The notes under the pieces were generated by a model that searched no databases, was not told the origin of the DNA, and saw only the letters and a list, made by a program, of their open reading frames with translations. The position numbers and the translations under genes were made by a program. This document shows positions 18,135-26,069 of a stretch of 64,000 nucleotides of DNA, piece after piece (positions within the stretch are counted from its first letter, which is position 1; each line of letters opens with the position of its first letter). Source of the DNA: Porphyromonas asaccharolytica DSM 20707 (GTDB lineage: Bacteria > Bacteroidota > Bacteroidia > Bacteroidales > Porphyromonadaceae); the NCBI RefSeq assembly GCF_000212375.1, contig NC_015501.1:1-64000 (forward strand), given 5' to 3'.

Positions 18135-19601
18135 CTATTTATTATGGCGAGACTTTGCCCGACGAATTACTCTGCGAAGATAGCGAAAACCGAGCACTAC
18201 GCCACTCACCGAGACGACCAAACCACCTAGCACCAGCACCAACATGCAGATGATGCGCAGTGTCGGATGCTCTGCAAAGAAGCCGATGCGGAGGTTGTGA
18301 CAGAAGGGGTAGAGCCACTTCTTGACCCGCCCGTTGAGACTGTAATAGCGTGTCTCCCCTGTCGTCGGACTGATGTAGAGACGGCTCGATTCCTTGTCCT
18401 GTGCCGAGATGCGATAGATCGGTAGCTCGTAGAGGTTGTTTAGACTGACGTAGTAGTTGTCGTAGTGATCCATTAGCTCGATCTGCATGTCGGAGGTACC
18501 CAATACAGGCGTGAGCTTAGCTTTGATATCCTCCTCGGTCAGATGCAACGGCTGTGGAGCTTCACCCAGCGCGTCCCAACTCTCTAGCTGTCCGTGGCGC
18601 TGCACCTCGTAGTAAGGGTGTCCGCCATAGCTGCGCCAAGTGATCTGCTGCACGCCAACTAGGCCGAGCAGCAAGCGGTAGTCATAAGTGTCCGAGCGGC
18701 CCAGCTGTGGAGCCTCTGCGACCTGCGCCTCCTTGCGCTTCGTCTCAGTCTCATGCTGAGGCACGATCCACGATGGCAGATCGTAGAGCGACATCACCCC
18801 GCTGAGGGCGAAAAGCGTCAACGATAGTCCAAAGATGACACCACCGACGAGATGCCAGAGCAAAGTCTTCTGACGCTTGTAGGGACTGCGCAACCGCTTC
18901 GTCCGTCTCCACATACGGACGTAGAGACGTATCCCGAGGTATAGCCCCGTAAATGCAGCGATGACAGCGAGCGAGGCAAAGATCGAGATGACCCAGAGCC
19001 AAGCGGTGCGGTTTTGCCGTAGCCACCAGTAGTAAAACATATGGGGGATCGTACCACACGATGCCCCAATGCGCTCCGAACGAGTGCAGAGCTGTACCGC
19101 ATCGCCCGTTTGACTAGAGAGATAAAGGTAAGTTCCCTCAGAATCGTCAAAGCGGTATCGGTAAAGGGGCAGATCCTTCTTGACCCTCGGGTAAGGCGTC
19201 CACGTGTCTATGTGTCGTATCGTATCAACCGCCACGATGGGCGCAGAGCTAAAGCGCGACGCATACTGCTCATACCAAGCCTCTGGCACCGAATCCGTAG
19301 CTGTCGTGAGGAGCGAGTCCGCATGCCACAGATACCCCCCCTCGCTCGTCTCCACACGCCACACCGGCTTGCCACAATGCGTAGTGAGTGCGAGTGCCGT
19401 CAGCTCTTCGCCAGGCTGGAGCTTAGCCAGTAGCGTAGCCTCCGACGGTAGAGCCACCGAGGCCGCGAGGGTGTCTTGCAGCGGTAAGTCCTTGTCCCCT
19501 AAGCGAGGAAAGGAGCAAAAGATCATCACCCCTCCAGAGATCAACCATAAGAGGAAGAGCGGAGCACAGACAGTGCCTAGTACTTTGTGAAGCCAGCGCA
19601 T
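18135..19601 (-). CDS. PepSY-domain inner-membrane protein (XusC/PiuB-like)
   Basis: 488 residues with about four membrane segments: one at 8-28, one near 210-230, one near 255-275 and one near 445-465. Large periplasmic parts with PepSY-like repeats lie between them, for example GETRYYSLNGRVKKWLYP. Proteins of this build (PiuB/PepSY_TM) occur in siderophore and haem loci and may be membrane reductases. The order TonB receptor, DUF4374 lipoprotein, PepSY protein resembles XusABC of Bacteroides thetaiotaomicron, which takes up xenosiderophores. Here the trio sits in a cobalamin riboswitch operon, so a cobalt or corrinoid substrate is possible. Confidence 0.75.
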   Translation of the reverse strand: MRWLHKVLGTVCAPLFLLWLISGGVMIFCSFPRLGDKDLPLQDTLAASVALPSEATLLAKLQPGEELTALALTTHCGKPVWRVETSEGGYLWHADSLLTTATDSVPEAWYEQYASRFSSAPIVAVDTIRHIDTWTPYPRVKKDLPLYRYRFDDSEGTYLYLSSQTGDAVQLCTRSERIGASCGTIPHMFYYWWLRQNRTAWLWVISIFASLAVIAAFTGLYLGIRLYVRMWRRTKRLRSPYKRQKTLLWHLVGGVIFGLSLTLFALSGVMSLYDLPSWIVPQHETETKRKEAQVAEAPQLGRSDTYDYRLLLGLVGVQQITWRSYGGHPYYEVQRHGQLESWDALGEAPQPLHLTEEDIKAKLTPVLGTSDMQIELMDHYDNYYVSLNNLYELPIYRISAQDKESSRLYISPTTGETRYYSLNGRVKKWLYPFCHNLRIGFFAEHPTLRIICMLVLVLGGLVVSVSGVVLGFRYLRRVIRRAKSRHNK

Positions 19602-19681
19602 AGTTGTATGTAATAGGATTATAGGGTTGTCATTGTTTATAAGAGAGGTCTCCTAAGGTGTGAGGTCTCCCATAAGAAGCA

Positions 19682-19718
19682 ACGGTGCGACCGCCAGCAA
19701 ACGCAGCAGCCGCACCGT
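19682..19718 (-). other. Intercistronic hairpin between the DUF4374 and PepSY genes
   Basis: ACGGTGCG (19682-19689) pairs with CGCACCGT (19711-19718) in the unusually long 186-base gap between two otherwise closely spaced operon genes. It has no clear T-run and could set mRNA stability or partial termination. The role is inferred. Confidence 0.4.
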
Positions 19719-19787
19719 GTGGTGAGTCTCTCACGAAAGAGAGATCCGTATTAGTAGCTCAGCCACTAGTGTAGCCGTACTAGAAGT

Positions 19788-21086
19788 TTACTCTTTGACG
19801 ACTGGCGTGATGCGATCTATCTCGAAGCCATCAGCTAGCGTAGCACCCTTGGTCACCTTGCGAGTATTGATATTGTACTGGTAGATGGTCGTGGGAGCTC
19901 CCTCCACATTGGCACCGATGCTGACCGTATTGCCATTACGAACGGCTAGCTGGCCATAGTTACCATTGCTAAAGGGTATATCCTTGATATGCTCGACCTG
20001 CTGCGTCTTGATGTTGCAGCGTAGCCAGTAGTAGATATAGCGGTTCGTCTTGCTGCTCCAGTCGGTATTGCCCTTCTCCTTGAAGTCTGGATCCTGCATA
20101 TAGAGGAGCACCTCGTCATCATTGAGCGGGAAGACGGTGATGATCTTGCCACGAGGCTGTGCATAGCCGTCGAAGCTCTTGTCCGTCTCCATAGAGCCAG
20201 CGTTGACACGGAAGAGGAAGCTACGCTGCTTCGTACTGCTCTTCTTCTTAGCATTCTCGGGGATATTGCAAGTAGCAGCAGCAAAGTAGAAGTTGCCCTT
20301 AGAGTCGAAGAAAGTCTTCTGGCAGCGGGTCTCACCAAAAGAGGTAGAGCTCAGGTGCTCACAGCGTGTATCCTTGTCGATCTTCTTGACCTGCATCGTA
20401 GTAGCGTCGATGAATGCGATGTAGATCTCATTACGCTTGGGAGGTAGTGCCATGGAGGTCTTCTTAGACTTCTCCATATAGACGTGTGGGTAGATGAGCG
20501 TGTTGTCAGCCTTGCGGTAGCCAAGCAGACCACTGGAGTTAAAGATCTCACCCTCCTCAGGCTTAGGTAGGTCAAGCTTGCCCTCAGCAGTGATGACCAT
20601 CTTATTGACATCGACCTTGACCCACGACATCTCCTGCTTGTCACCTACTGAGCTGACCATGACGAGTGTGTTGTCGTCTAGCCAAGCGTGTGAGAAGCGA
20701 CGGTCGAGGATCTGTGGCATAGGGAACTCCTTGATTGTCTCAATGCCTGTGTTGGAGACGCGGAACTTGCCGAAGCGTCCCTCGCGAGAGACACTGTAGT
20801 AGTAGCCCTTGTGATACACTACATAGGGAGTCAGAGGAGACGCTGAGGTTTCTGCCCCTTCGCCCTTGATGCTGAAAACACCCTTGGTCAGGTCAGCGAC
20901 ACGTGCGATGATGTGCGGATCAGTGTTAGCGGTTGACTGACCTGTGGCTCCATCTATAGGCACCCATAGGTCATAGCCTACGGTCACCTCCTCCTGAGGG
21001 CTTGGTGCATCTGAGTCACACGCTGTAAACGAGAGTGTGACGAGGGTGGCCACGAGAGTCGCCACTAAGCGATAAGCTTTTGTCAT
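19788..21086 (-). CDS. DUF4374 lipoprotein (XusB-like propeller)
   Basis: 432 residues. The N-terminal lipoprotein signal ends in LSFTACDSD, with the lipidated Cys at 23. The body matches the DUF4374 pattern seen in Bacteroidota. It includes VGYDLWVPIDGATGQSTANT, repeated beta-rich blocks with a short Trp/Tyr strand each, and YVMSK-like internal repeats, which suggests a beta-propeller. XusB, the siderophore-binding surface lipoprotein of B. thetaiotaomicron, belongs to a comparable gene order. It lies 38 bases after the TonB receptor and before the PepSY gene. The ligand is unknown; the operon context points to cobalt or tetrapyrroles. Confidence 0.75.
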   Translation of the reverse strand: MTKAYRLVATLVATLVTLSFTACDSDAPSPQEEVTVGYDLWVPIDGATGQSTANTDPHIIARVADLTKGVFSIKGEGAETSASPLTPYVVYHKGYYYSVSREGRFGKFRVSNTGIETIKEFPMPQILDRRFSHAWLDDNTLVMVSSVGDKQEMSWVKVDVNKMVITAEGKLDLPKPEEGEIFNSSGLLGYRKADNTLIYPHVYMEKSKKTSMALPPKRNEIYIAFIDATTMQVKKIDKDTRCEHLSSTSFGETRCQKTFFDSKGNFYFAAATCNIPENAKKKSSTKQRSFLFRVNAGSMETDKSFDGYAQPRGKIITVFPLNDDEVLLYMQDPDFKEKGNTDWSSKTNRYIYYWLRCNIKTQQVEHIKDIPFSNGNYGQLAVRNGNTVSIGANVEGAPTTIYQYNINTRKVTKGATLADGFEIDRITPVVKE

Positions 21087-21124
21087 AATAATCTTTGTTT
21101 GGATTGTTAGTATGAGTATGTTTT

Positions 21125-23284
21125 CTAGTTCAGGAATATGCGGAGCTTGCAGTAGAAGGCGCGTCCAGGCTTCTGTAGCATGTAGTTGTCATAGAGCGGA
21201 CGGTCTAGCAAATTGCTGCTCTGCAGTGATATGGAGTAGCGATCGTGAGCAAAGCTCCAGGTGACCCCTGCTGAGAGGTCGTAGCTAGTCGGAATGATCG
21301 CTTTAGTGTTCTTGCGGCCGAAAGCTGCCCACGTGAGGTAGAACCAGTGGATATAGCCCAGTCCAGCGTTGAAGTGTATGGCACTTGCTTGAATGCCAAA
21401 CGGCTTGCGCCAGTTAGCCCCTAGGAGTAGATTGCCATAGAGGAAGGGGTCGTTGGGTATCCGATAGCCGTAGGTCGGGTTCGGCTTACCGTAGATGTTG
21501 ATGCGCGTGCGGTCACGCTCATCGGTGTAAGTGCCGTTGAGCGTGAGGTCCAGGAGGTTGGCGTAGTTGTACTTGACCTCCATCTCGCCTCCGATGACGA
21601 GTGACGAGCCGACATTATCGTACTGACTCTCGACATCACCCATGACCACACGGTGAATGTAGTTGGAGATGTCACGATAGAAGGCTGTCGCCTCGTAGTT
21701 GAGAAAGTGCAGGTCGCCCCATTGCGCCTGACCGTAGAGCGTTAAGTTCAGGTTGTAAGCCTGCTCGGGGTGGAGCTTGAAGTTAGGGTAGATGTTGGCG
21801 CCATTACCCATCAATTCGCGAGCTGTCGGCAGACGAGTGGCACGCTCGAAGGAACCTTTGATCGCTAGCTCGTTAGCGATGGTGTAGCGTAAGCCTAGAC
21901 CATAGCCCATTTGGTTTTTCGTCTGCTGCGCAGGCACCTTGTCCGATCCTGTCAGCCAGTACATATCAGCCTGCTCGATGGCAACGTGATAGAGGTAGTC
22001 CTTGACAAAGACCGTTCCACGCAGACGTCCATTGAGAAGCGTCGTGCCATACGAAAGCCCCATAATGTGCCTTCCCATACGATCTCTCGAAGCCTCAAAA
22101 TTAGGATCGTAAGTGTCGTACCGCTCATTGGCTATGGCGGTCATCTGATAGTTGAAATTAAGATGCCCGCCCTTGGGGAGCGTGTAGGCGAGGTTAGCCC
22201 GTGCCGTCCAGGTAGGACGCACCGTGTGGCGAATCATACGAGTGCGGCGCATCACCTCACTGTAGTGTGTCTCTACGAAGGTACCGTCCCAGCTATACTT
22301 GCGATAGGCGGTATCTGTGATTATGATATGGTTACGAGCGAAGGAAGCATCTATCGTAGCGGATAGCCCAGGGGTAAAGAGATTGCGCTTGGCATAATGC
22401 GCTGAAAAGCTCAAGTCGTCACGATCACGCATCGCCTCGCCGATGACTAGCGTCTGGCGAAAACCGGTCTGTATCTCACTCACGCTCTTTGTATAGCCCA
22501 CCCCAAGCAGGGCGGCGTCTGCCCAAGGCTTTTTGGTCACGCCCAGTTGTAGTCGTCCCAAGAGCGACTTGTAGCCATCGTGAAAGCGTCGGAAGTCTCG
22601 CCGCTCGTACTCTTGCGTCTCAGCATTCCACACCTCCACACCACGCATGATGTAGTCATTTTTGGAGTACTGGTAGCGTAGCGTAGGACGTACCGTAAAG
22701 CCACTCCGCTGCTCTCTATACTGCCCCGTCAGATCTAAGGCATAGGTGTGAAAGGAGCCTCCCCGTAGCGAACAGTCCAGATAGCTCTCCCCGCGGCTGT
22801 TAGTCACGATGTTGACCGCTCCACCGAGGGCATCCATACCCAGCTCAGGGGGCACGACCCCCTTGTAGATTTCGACACGATCGATGAGGTTCACCGGCAG
22901 CGTAGCGAGCGAAGCCCCCTCGCCCATCGAGGAGAGCGGCACTCCATTGATAAAGTAGCGGACAGCATGCCCCGACATACCATTGATCGAAAGCTCATTG
23001 CTAGAGCCTACCCCACCAGACTCTCTGAGCCGTACCCCCGAACTCTGAGCGACCAACTCGTTGAGACTACCCATCGAGGCGATCAGAGGCTTGACATCTA
23101 GGCTGATAGCCGAGAGCGCCTGCTGCTGCATGATACGTCTATGCGTAGGCGCCACGACAATCACCTCGCCGAGGCTCTTGTAGTCTATCGTGTCACGACG
23201 GTGACTGAGCGTATCCCGCTGCGCAGTGAGCGGGAGCACACAGCTAGCTAGTAGCAGGAATAGGTAAAAGCAGCTACGTCTCAT
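21125..23284 (-). CDS. TonB-dependent receptor of the B12-riboswitch operon (XusA-like)
   Basis: 719 residues. A signal peptide (LLLASCVLPLTAQ) precedes a TonB-box-like segment SLGEVIVVAPTHR. A standard plug follows, with SLNELVAQSSGVRLRESGGVG and VEIYKGVVPPELGMDALGGAVNIV, then a barrel ending in YCKLRIFLN with the expected terminal aromatic or hydrophobic strand. The signal contains a Cys, but the lipobox is weak. It begins five bases after the CbiK homologue stops. Its position directly behind a cobalamin riboswitch suggests a corrinoid, cobalt chelate or precursor as substrate. Confidence 0.85.
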   Translation of the reverse strand: MRRSCFYLFLLLASCVLPLTAQRDTLSHRRDTIDYKSLGEVIVVAPTHRRIMQQQALSAISLDVKPLIASMGSLNELVAQSSGVRLRESGGVGSSNELSINGMSGHAVRYFINGVPLSSMGEGASLATLPVNLIDRVEIYKGVVPPELGMDALGGAVNIVTNSRGESYLDCSLRGGSFHTYALDLTGQYREQRSGFTVRPTLRYQYSKNDYIMRGVEVWNAETQEYERRDFRRFHDGYKSLLGRLQLGVTKKPWADAALLGVGYTKSVSEIQTGFRQTLVIGEAMRDRDDLSFSAHYAKRNLFTPGLSATIDASFARNHIIITDTAYRKYSWDGTFVETHYSEVMRRTRMIRHTVRPTWTARANLAYTLPKGGHLNFNYQMTAIANERYDTYDPNFEASRDRMGRHIMGLSYGTTLLNGRLRGTVFVKDYLYHVAIEQADMYWLTGSDKVPAQQTKNQMGYGLGLRYTIANELAIKGSFERATRLPTARELMGNGANIYPNFKLHPEQAYNLNLTLYGQAQWGDLHFLNYEATAFYRDISNYIHRVVMGDVESQYDNVGSSLVIGGEMEVKYNYANLLDLTLNGTYTDERDRTRINIYGKPNPTYGYRIPNDPFLYGNLLLGANWRKPFGIQASAIHFNAGLGYIHWFYLTWAAFGRKNTKAIIPTSYDLSAGVTWSFAHDRYSISLQSSNLLDRPLYDNYMLQKPGRAFYCKLRIFLN

Positions 23285-23288
23285 CGGC

Positions 23289-24248
23289 TTACTGAGCTAT
23301 GGAGTCAGACTGGTGTAACTTTTCGCCCGTCTCCTCATAGATCGCTTTCTTGTCCATAATCGAGAGACGATGATGTGTCATGAAGAAGTCGACCTTCTTC
23401 ACGATCATCTCCTGCACCTCAGGGAGCTCGCCCAGACCACGCACCACGCTCTCGACCTGATAGCCGAGAGCCTCTAGACGGGGTTGCCACTCTTGGAGCA
23501 TATCCTCCTTGGCATGTTCACCTGCCACGATCATCAGTGGCTGTAGAGAGACTCGCTTAAGGCCTGTAGCACGCAGACGCTCTAGAGCCTCCTCGTAGTA
23601 AGGGTAGCCCTCCACACAGCCCACGATCACCTGATCATAGCCGTGATTTTGCAAGTAGTGATCCAGCATAGCGTACTGAGCTGTAGCACTATCGTAGGTG
23701 CCGTGCCCTACCCATAGGTAAGCCACCTCAGGATCCAGATGAGCCGTCATGATAGAAACCAAGTCCTTGTAGTCGCTTTCGTAGAAGAGTAAAGGGGTCA
23801 CCAGCCGGATCTTCTTAAAGAGTTGCTGCAAGTGAGCCACCTCGTAGGAGAGCGACTCCATCTCTACGCCATCGACGATCGTCGTCGAGACCACCAGCAG
23901 ATGAGTAAAGCCCTCTTGCGCTAACTCCTTAAGTGCTTCGCCAGGCGTGGGGATCTCTATACCCCGCGCTGCTAGACGCTTGCGCACGATACGAGAGCTA
24001 TAGGCTTGACGAACCTCTAGATCAGGATGGGCGGCAGCTATGCGCTCATTGATCGCATCGAGGGTCACCCGACGGGTGTCGTCGTGCGTTGTGCCAAAGT
24101 GAACTACGAGGATAGCCCCTTTGTCATTCGGTCCCATAGCCGCAAAGAGCGAGTCAGTCTCAAAGATCTTATTGCCCGCTTGTAGCGACAGCCCGCCTAG
24201 TAGTGCAGTCATATATAATAGGAGTATACGGAGGTATCGTTGCGTCAT
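23289..24248 (-). CDS. Periplasmic CbiK-family protein with altered active site
   Basis: 319 residues with a Sec signal peptide (LLGGLSLQAG) and no lipobox Cys. The fold is CbiK: VVHFGTTHDDTR near 48-59, GHGTYD with His182, LMIVAGEHAKED with His245. At the position of the first metal-site His of CbiK (QSLHIVPGEE in the paralogue at 8660) this protein reads VSTTIVDGVE, with Thr123 in place of His. It may therefore have lost or changed chelatase activity and could act as a binding protein for the neighbouring TonB receptor. It is the first long gene after the riboswitch and lies five bases before the receptor gene. Confidence 0.8.
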   Translation of the reverse strand: MTQRYLRILLLYMTALLGGLSLQAGNKIFETDSLFAAMGPNDKGAILVVHFGTTHDDTRRVTLDAINERIAAAHPDLEVRQAYSSRIVRKRLAARGIEIPTPGEALKELAQEGFTHLLVVSTTIVDGVEMESLSYEVAHLQQLFKKIRLVTPLLFYESDYKDLVSIMTAHLDPEVAYLWVGHGTYDSATAQYAMLDHYLQNHGYDQVIVGCVEGYPYYEEALERLRATGLKRVSLQPLMIVAGEHAKEDMLQEWQPRLEALGYQVESVVRGLGELPEVQEMIVKKVDFFMTHHRLSIMDKKAIYEETGEKLHQSDSIAQ

Positions 24249-24284
24249 ACGGTTGTTGTTTTTATCCGCTAGGTCAGATCCAAT

Positions 24285-24383
24285 CTAGAAGTCCATCAGC
24301 ATAACTTGAGGCATAGTACAGCCGTAGCCCCACGCCCACAAGCGCAGTGCCTCCTGAGAGATATGCATCTGATCGATTGACAT
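24285..24383 (-). CDS. Candidate 32-residue ORF between the cobalamin riboswitch and the CbiK gene
   Basis: Two in-frame ATGs (24383 and 24368) lead into a short ORF of 32 or 27 codons ending at a TAG at 24285-24287. It encodes a peptide rich in aromatic residues with the core LRLWAWGYGC. It lies about 50 bases after the B12 box on the same transcript and 36 bases before the next gene. No Shine-Dalgarno is evident, but Bacteroidota rarely use one. It could be a leader peptide, a small metal- or corrinoid-related protein, or chance. I do not recognise a family. Confidence 0.45.
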   Translation of the reverse strand: MSIDQMHISQEALRLWAWGYGCTMPQVMLMDF

Positions 24384-24429
24384 AGCACTAAGGTACACTT
24401 GCCACCGAGCGTACACAGTTATATACTAA

Positions 24430-24635
24430 GTTACGAGTAGTGGCAGGTCTCCTGACTTACCCCAGCCTAACACCGCCTTCCCACCTGACCTCCGTCAGAC
24501 AGTGGCTTGTATTCATCTTGTGCTAGGCTCTGTGAAATAGGGGGATCACAGTAGCGGGCACTGTACCAGATTCTCACTGGACTTCCCTCTTGCATCGCTC
24601 TACCGACGAGCTGATGCACCACCACTCAAGGATGT
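24430..24635 (-). promoter_or_regulatory. Cobalamin (AdoCbl) riboswitch
   Basis: The minus-strand transcript contains the B12 box AAGTCAGGAGACCTGCC (24442-24458). The conserved upstream core precedes it: GAGGGAAGTCCAGTGAGAAT, GGTACAGTGCCCGCTACTGT, and the GCCACTG segment. This is the standard class-I cobalamin riboswitch layout. It lies 185 bases before the CbiK homologue and downstream of a -7 box. It should repress the operon from the CbiK homologue to cbiL when cobalamin is plentiful. Confidence 0.95.
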
Positions 24636-24641
24636 TGTCCG

Positions 24642-24649
24642 CAAAGATA
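24642..24649 (-). promoter_or_regulatory. -7 box for the riboswitch operon
   Basis: TATCTTTG on the minus strand matches TAnnTTTG and lies about 10 bases before the 5' end of the riboswitch. A TCTAAYY heptad array lies 27 bases upstream of it. Confidence 0.65.
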
Positions 24650-24676
24650 CGAAAAGTTAAGAAGAGAGGAGGTAAA

Positions 24677-24736
24677 GGTTAGAAATTAGAGGTTAGAGGT
24701 TAGAGCCAGGCACTAGTAGTCCTAGTGGCTCTAGGG
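24677..24736. repeat. TCTAAYY heptad array with CTAGTGGCTCTAGGG
   Basis: About four heptads (TTAGARR as printed) are followed by CTAGTGGCTCTAGGG at 24722-24736. The same 15 bases sit in the middle of the heptad hairpin before ribH at about 48999-49013. The gap between cbiA and the riboswitch promoter holds nothing else visible. Confidence 0.65.
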
Positions 24737-24757
24737 CCTCTAGCTAACGGCCAATAG

Positions 24758-26059
24758 CTACAGCAGTTGGGCTAAGAGCTCCTCGGTAAGGGCTAGATGC
24801 GTATAGGTGGCATAGCAGCGACCTGTATGCCACAGTGCGGTCGCCACGGGGTCGCCCCACGCATTGTATTGCTGTGCTGTCGAGGGTAGCGGATCGAGGA
24901 TGCGGGAGTAATGAAACTCGTGTCCACGCACCGCCACGCCTGCTATCTCGAGCTGTCGGTAGCCAAGAGCTAGCCCGCGCTGCTGCATCGTGGCGGTCTG
25001 CTGTAGCGCCCCCACGAGCGGATAGGGGGTGCCTTTCTCATCGATGATCGCTTCGCAGAGGAGGAGCATACCTCCGCCCTCGGCAAGCATGGCACCGCCC
25101 TCACGGATGTAGTCACGGAGACTGTCCAGCATCGACTTATTGGCTGATAATTGCTCCAAGTGTAGCTCGGGGTAGCCACCCGGCAGATAGACAAAGTCAC
25201 TCGGCAGTAGTGCTCTGTCAGAGAGTGGACTGAAGTAAGTTATCTCGCCCCACTGCTCTAGCTGGCGCACATTCTCTTGATAGAGAAAGGTGAAAGCGTC
25301 GTCACGAGCCACCGCTATGCGACGAGGAGCTGACGAAGAGTGCTTTTGCAGAGTGGGTGCTTCGTAAGACTGCTCCTTTCGCTCTGAGGAGATGGCTAGG
25401 AGTCGGTCAATGTCTAGATGTTGCTCTAAGAGGTCGGCCACCTGATCGGCATAGCGATCTATCTGCGCCAAGTCGTCAACGTCCAGCCCTAAGTAGCGAC
25501 TGGGGATGGCGATGTCGTCAACACGAGGCAGCGACCCCAGCACTGGCACGCCCGCATCTGCGGCAGCCTGCGTGAGATAGGTCAAGTGACGCTCCGAGGA
25601 GACTTTGTTGAAGATGACTCCCGCTATCTTAACCCTTGGGTCAAAGTGCTGCAATCCGTAGAGTAGCGGAGCCACCGTGTAAGCCATCGAGCGCGGTGTC
25701 ACGACGAGCACGACCGGTAGGTCTAGGAGCCGAGCAATGTCCGCCGCGGAACCTTTGTCCCGATCGTAACCATCAAAGAGTCCCATCACGCCCTCCACGA
25801 TGACTGCCTGAGCATCCTGACTATAGTAGTGGTAGAGTGCCTGCACCCGCTCGGCTCCGTACATAAAGAGGTCCAGATTGACCGCCGGGCGACCCGTTGC
25901 CACGCTGTGTAGCTTAGGATCTACGTAGTCAGGGCCGCACTTGAAGGCTTGAGTGGCCAGTCCACGGCGTGTGTAAGCACGAAGAAGGCCCATGGTGAGC
26001 GTGCTTTTGCCACTCTCAGAGAGGGGCGCTGCGATGAGGAGGGAGGGAAGAGATGTCAT
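24758..26059 (-). CDS. cbiA: Cobyrinate a,c-diamide synthase CbiA
   Basis: 433 residues when started at the ATG at 26059; an in-frame start at 26182 would overlap cbiJD and adds 41 unrelated residues. The N-terminal dethiobiotin-synthetase-like ATPase has the P-loop region APLSESGKSTLTMGLL (11-26), KCGPDYVDP and GVMGLFDG. The C-terminal class I glutamine amidotransferase domain has LPGGYPELHLE and GHEFHYS. The nucleophile segment, normally AECGGM, reads AEGGGM with Gly328 (codon GGC at 25076-25078). A Cys is present seven residues later. It amidates the a and c side chains of cobyrinate, normally with glutamine as N donor. It is the last gene of its operon. Confidence 0.88.
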   Translation of the reverse strand: MTSLPSLLIAAPLSESGKSTLTMGLLRAYTRRGLATQAFKCGPDYVDPKLHSVATGRPAVNLDLFMYGAERVQALYHYYSQDAQAVIVEGVMGLFDGYDRDKGSAADIARLLDLPVVLVVTPRSMAYTVAPLLYGLQHFDPRVKIAGVIFNKVSSERHLTYLTQAAADAGVPVLGSLPRVDDIAIPSRYLGLDVDDLAQIDRYADQVADLLEQHLDIDRLLAISSERKEQSYEAPTLQKHSSSAPRRIAVARDDAFTFLYQENVRQLEQWGEITYFSPLSDRALLPSDFVYLPGGYPELHLEQLSANKSMLDSLRDYIREGGAMLAEGGGMLLLCEAIIDEKGTPYPLVGALQQTATMQQRGLALGYRQLEIAGVAVRGHEFHYSRILDPLPSTAQQYNAWGDPVATALWHTGRCYATYTHLALTEELLAQLL

Positions 26060-26069
26060 AAGTGATTGA

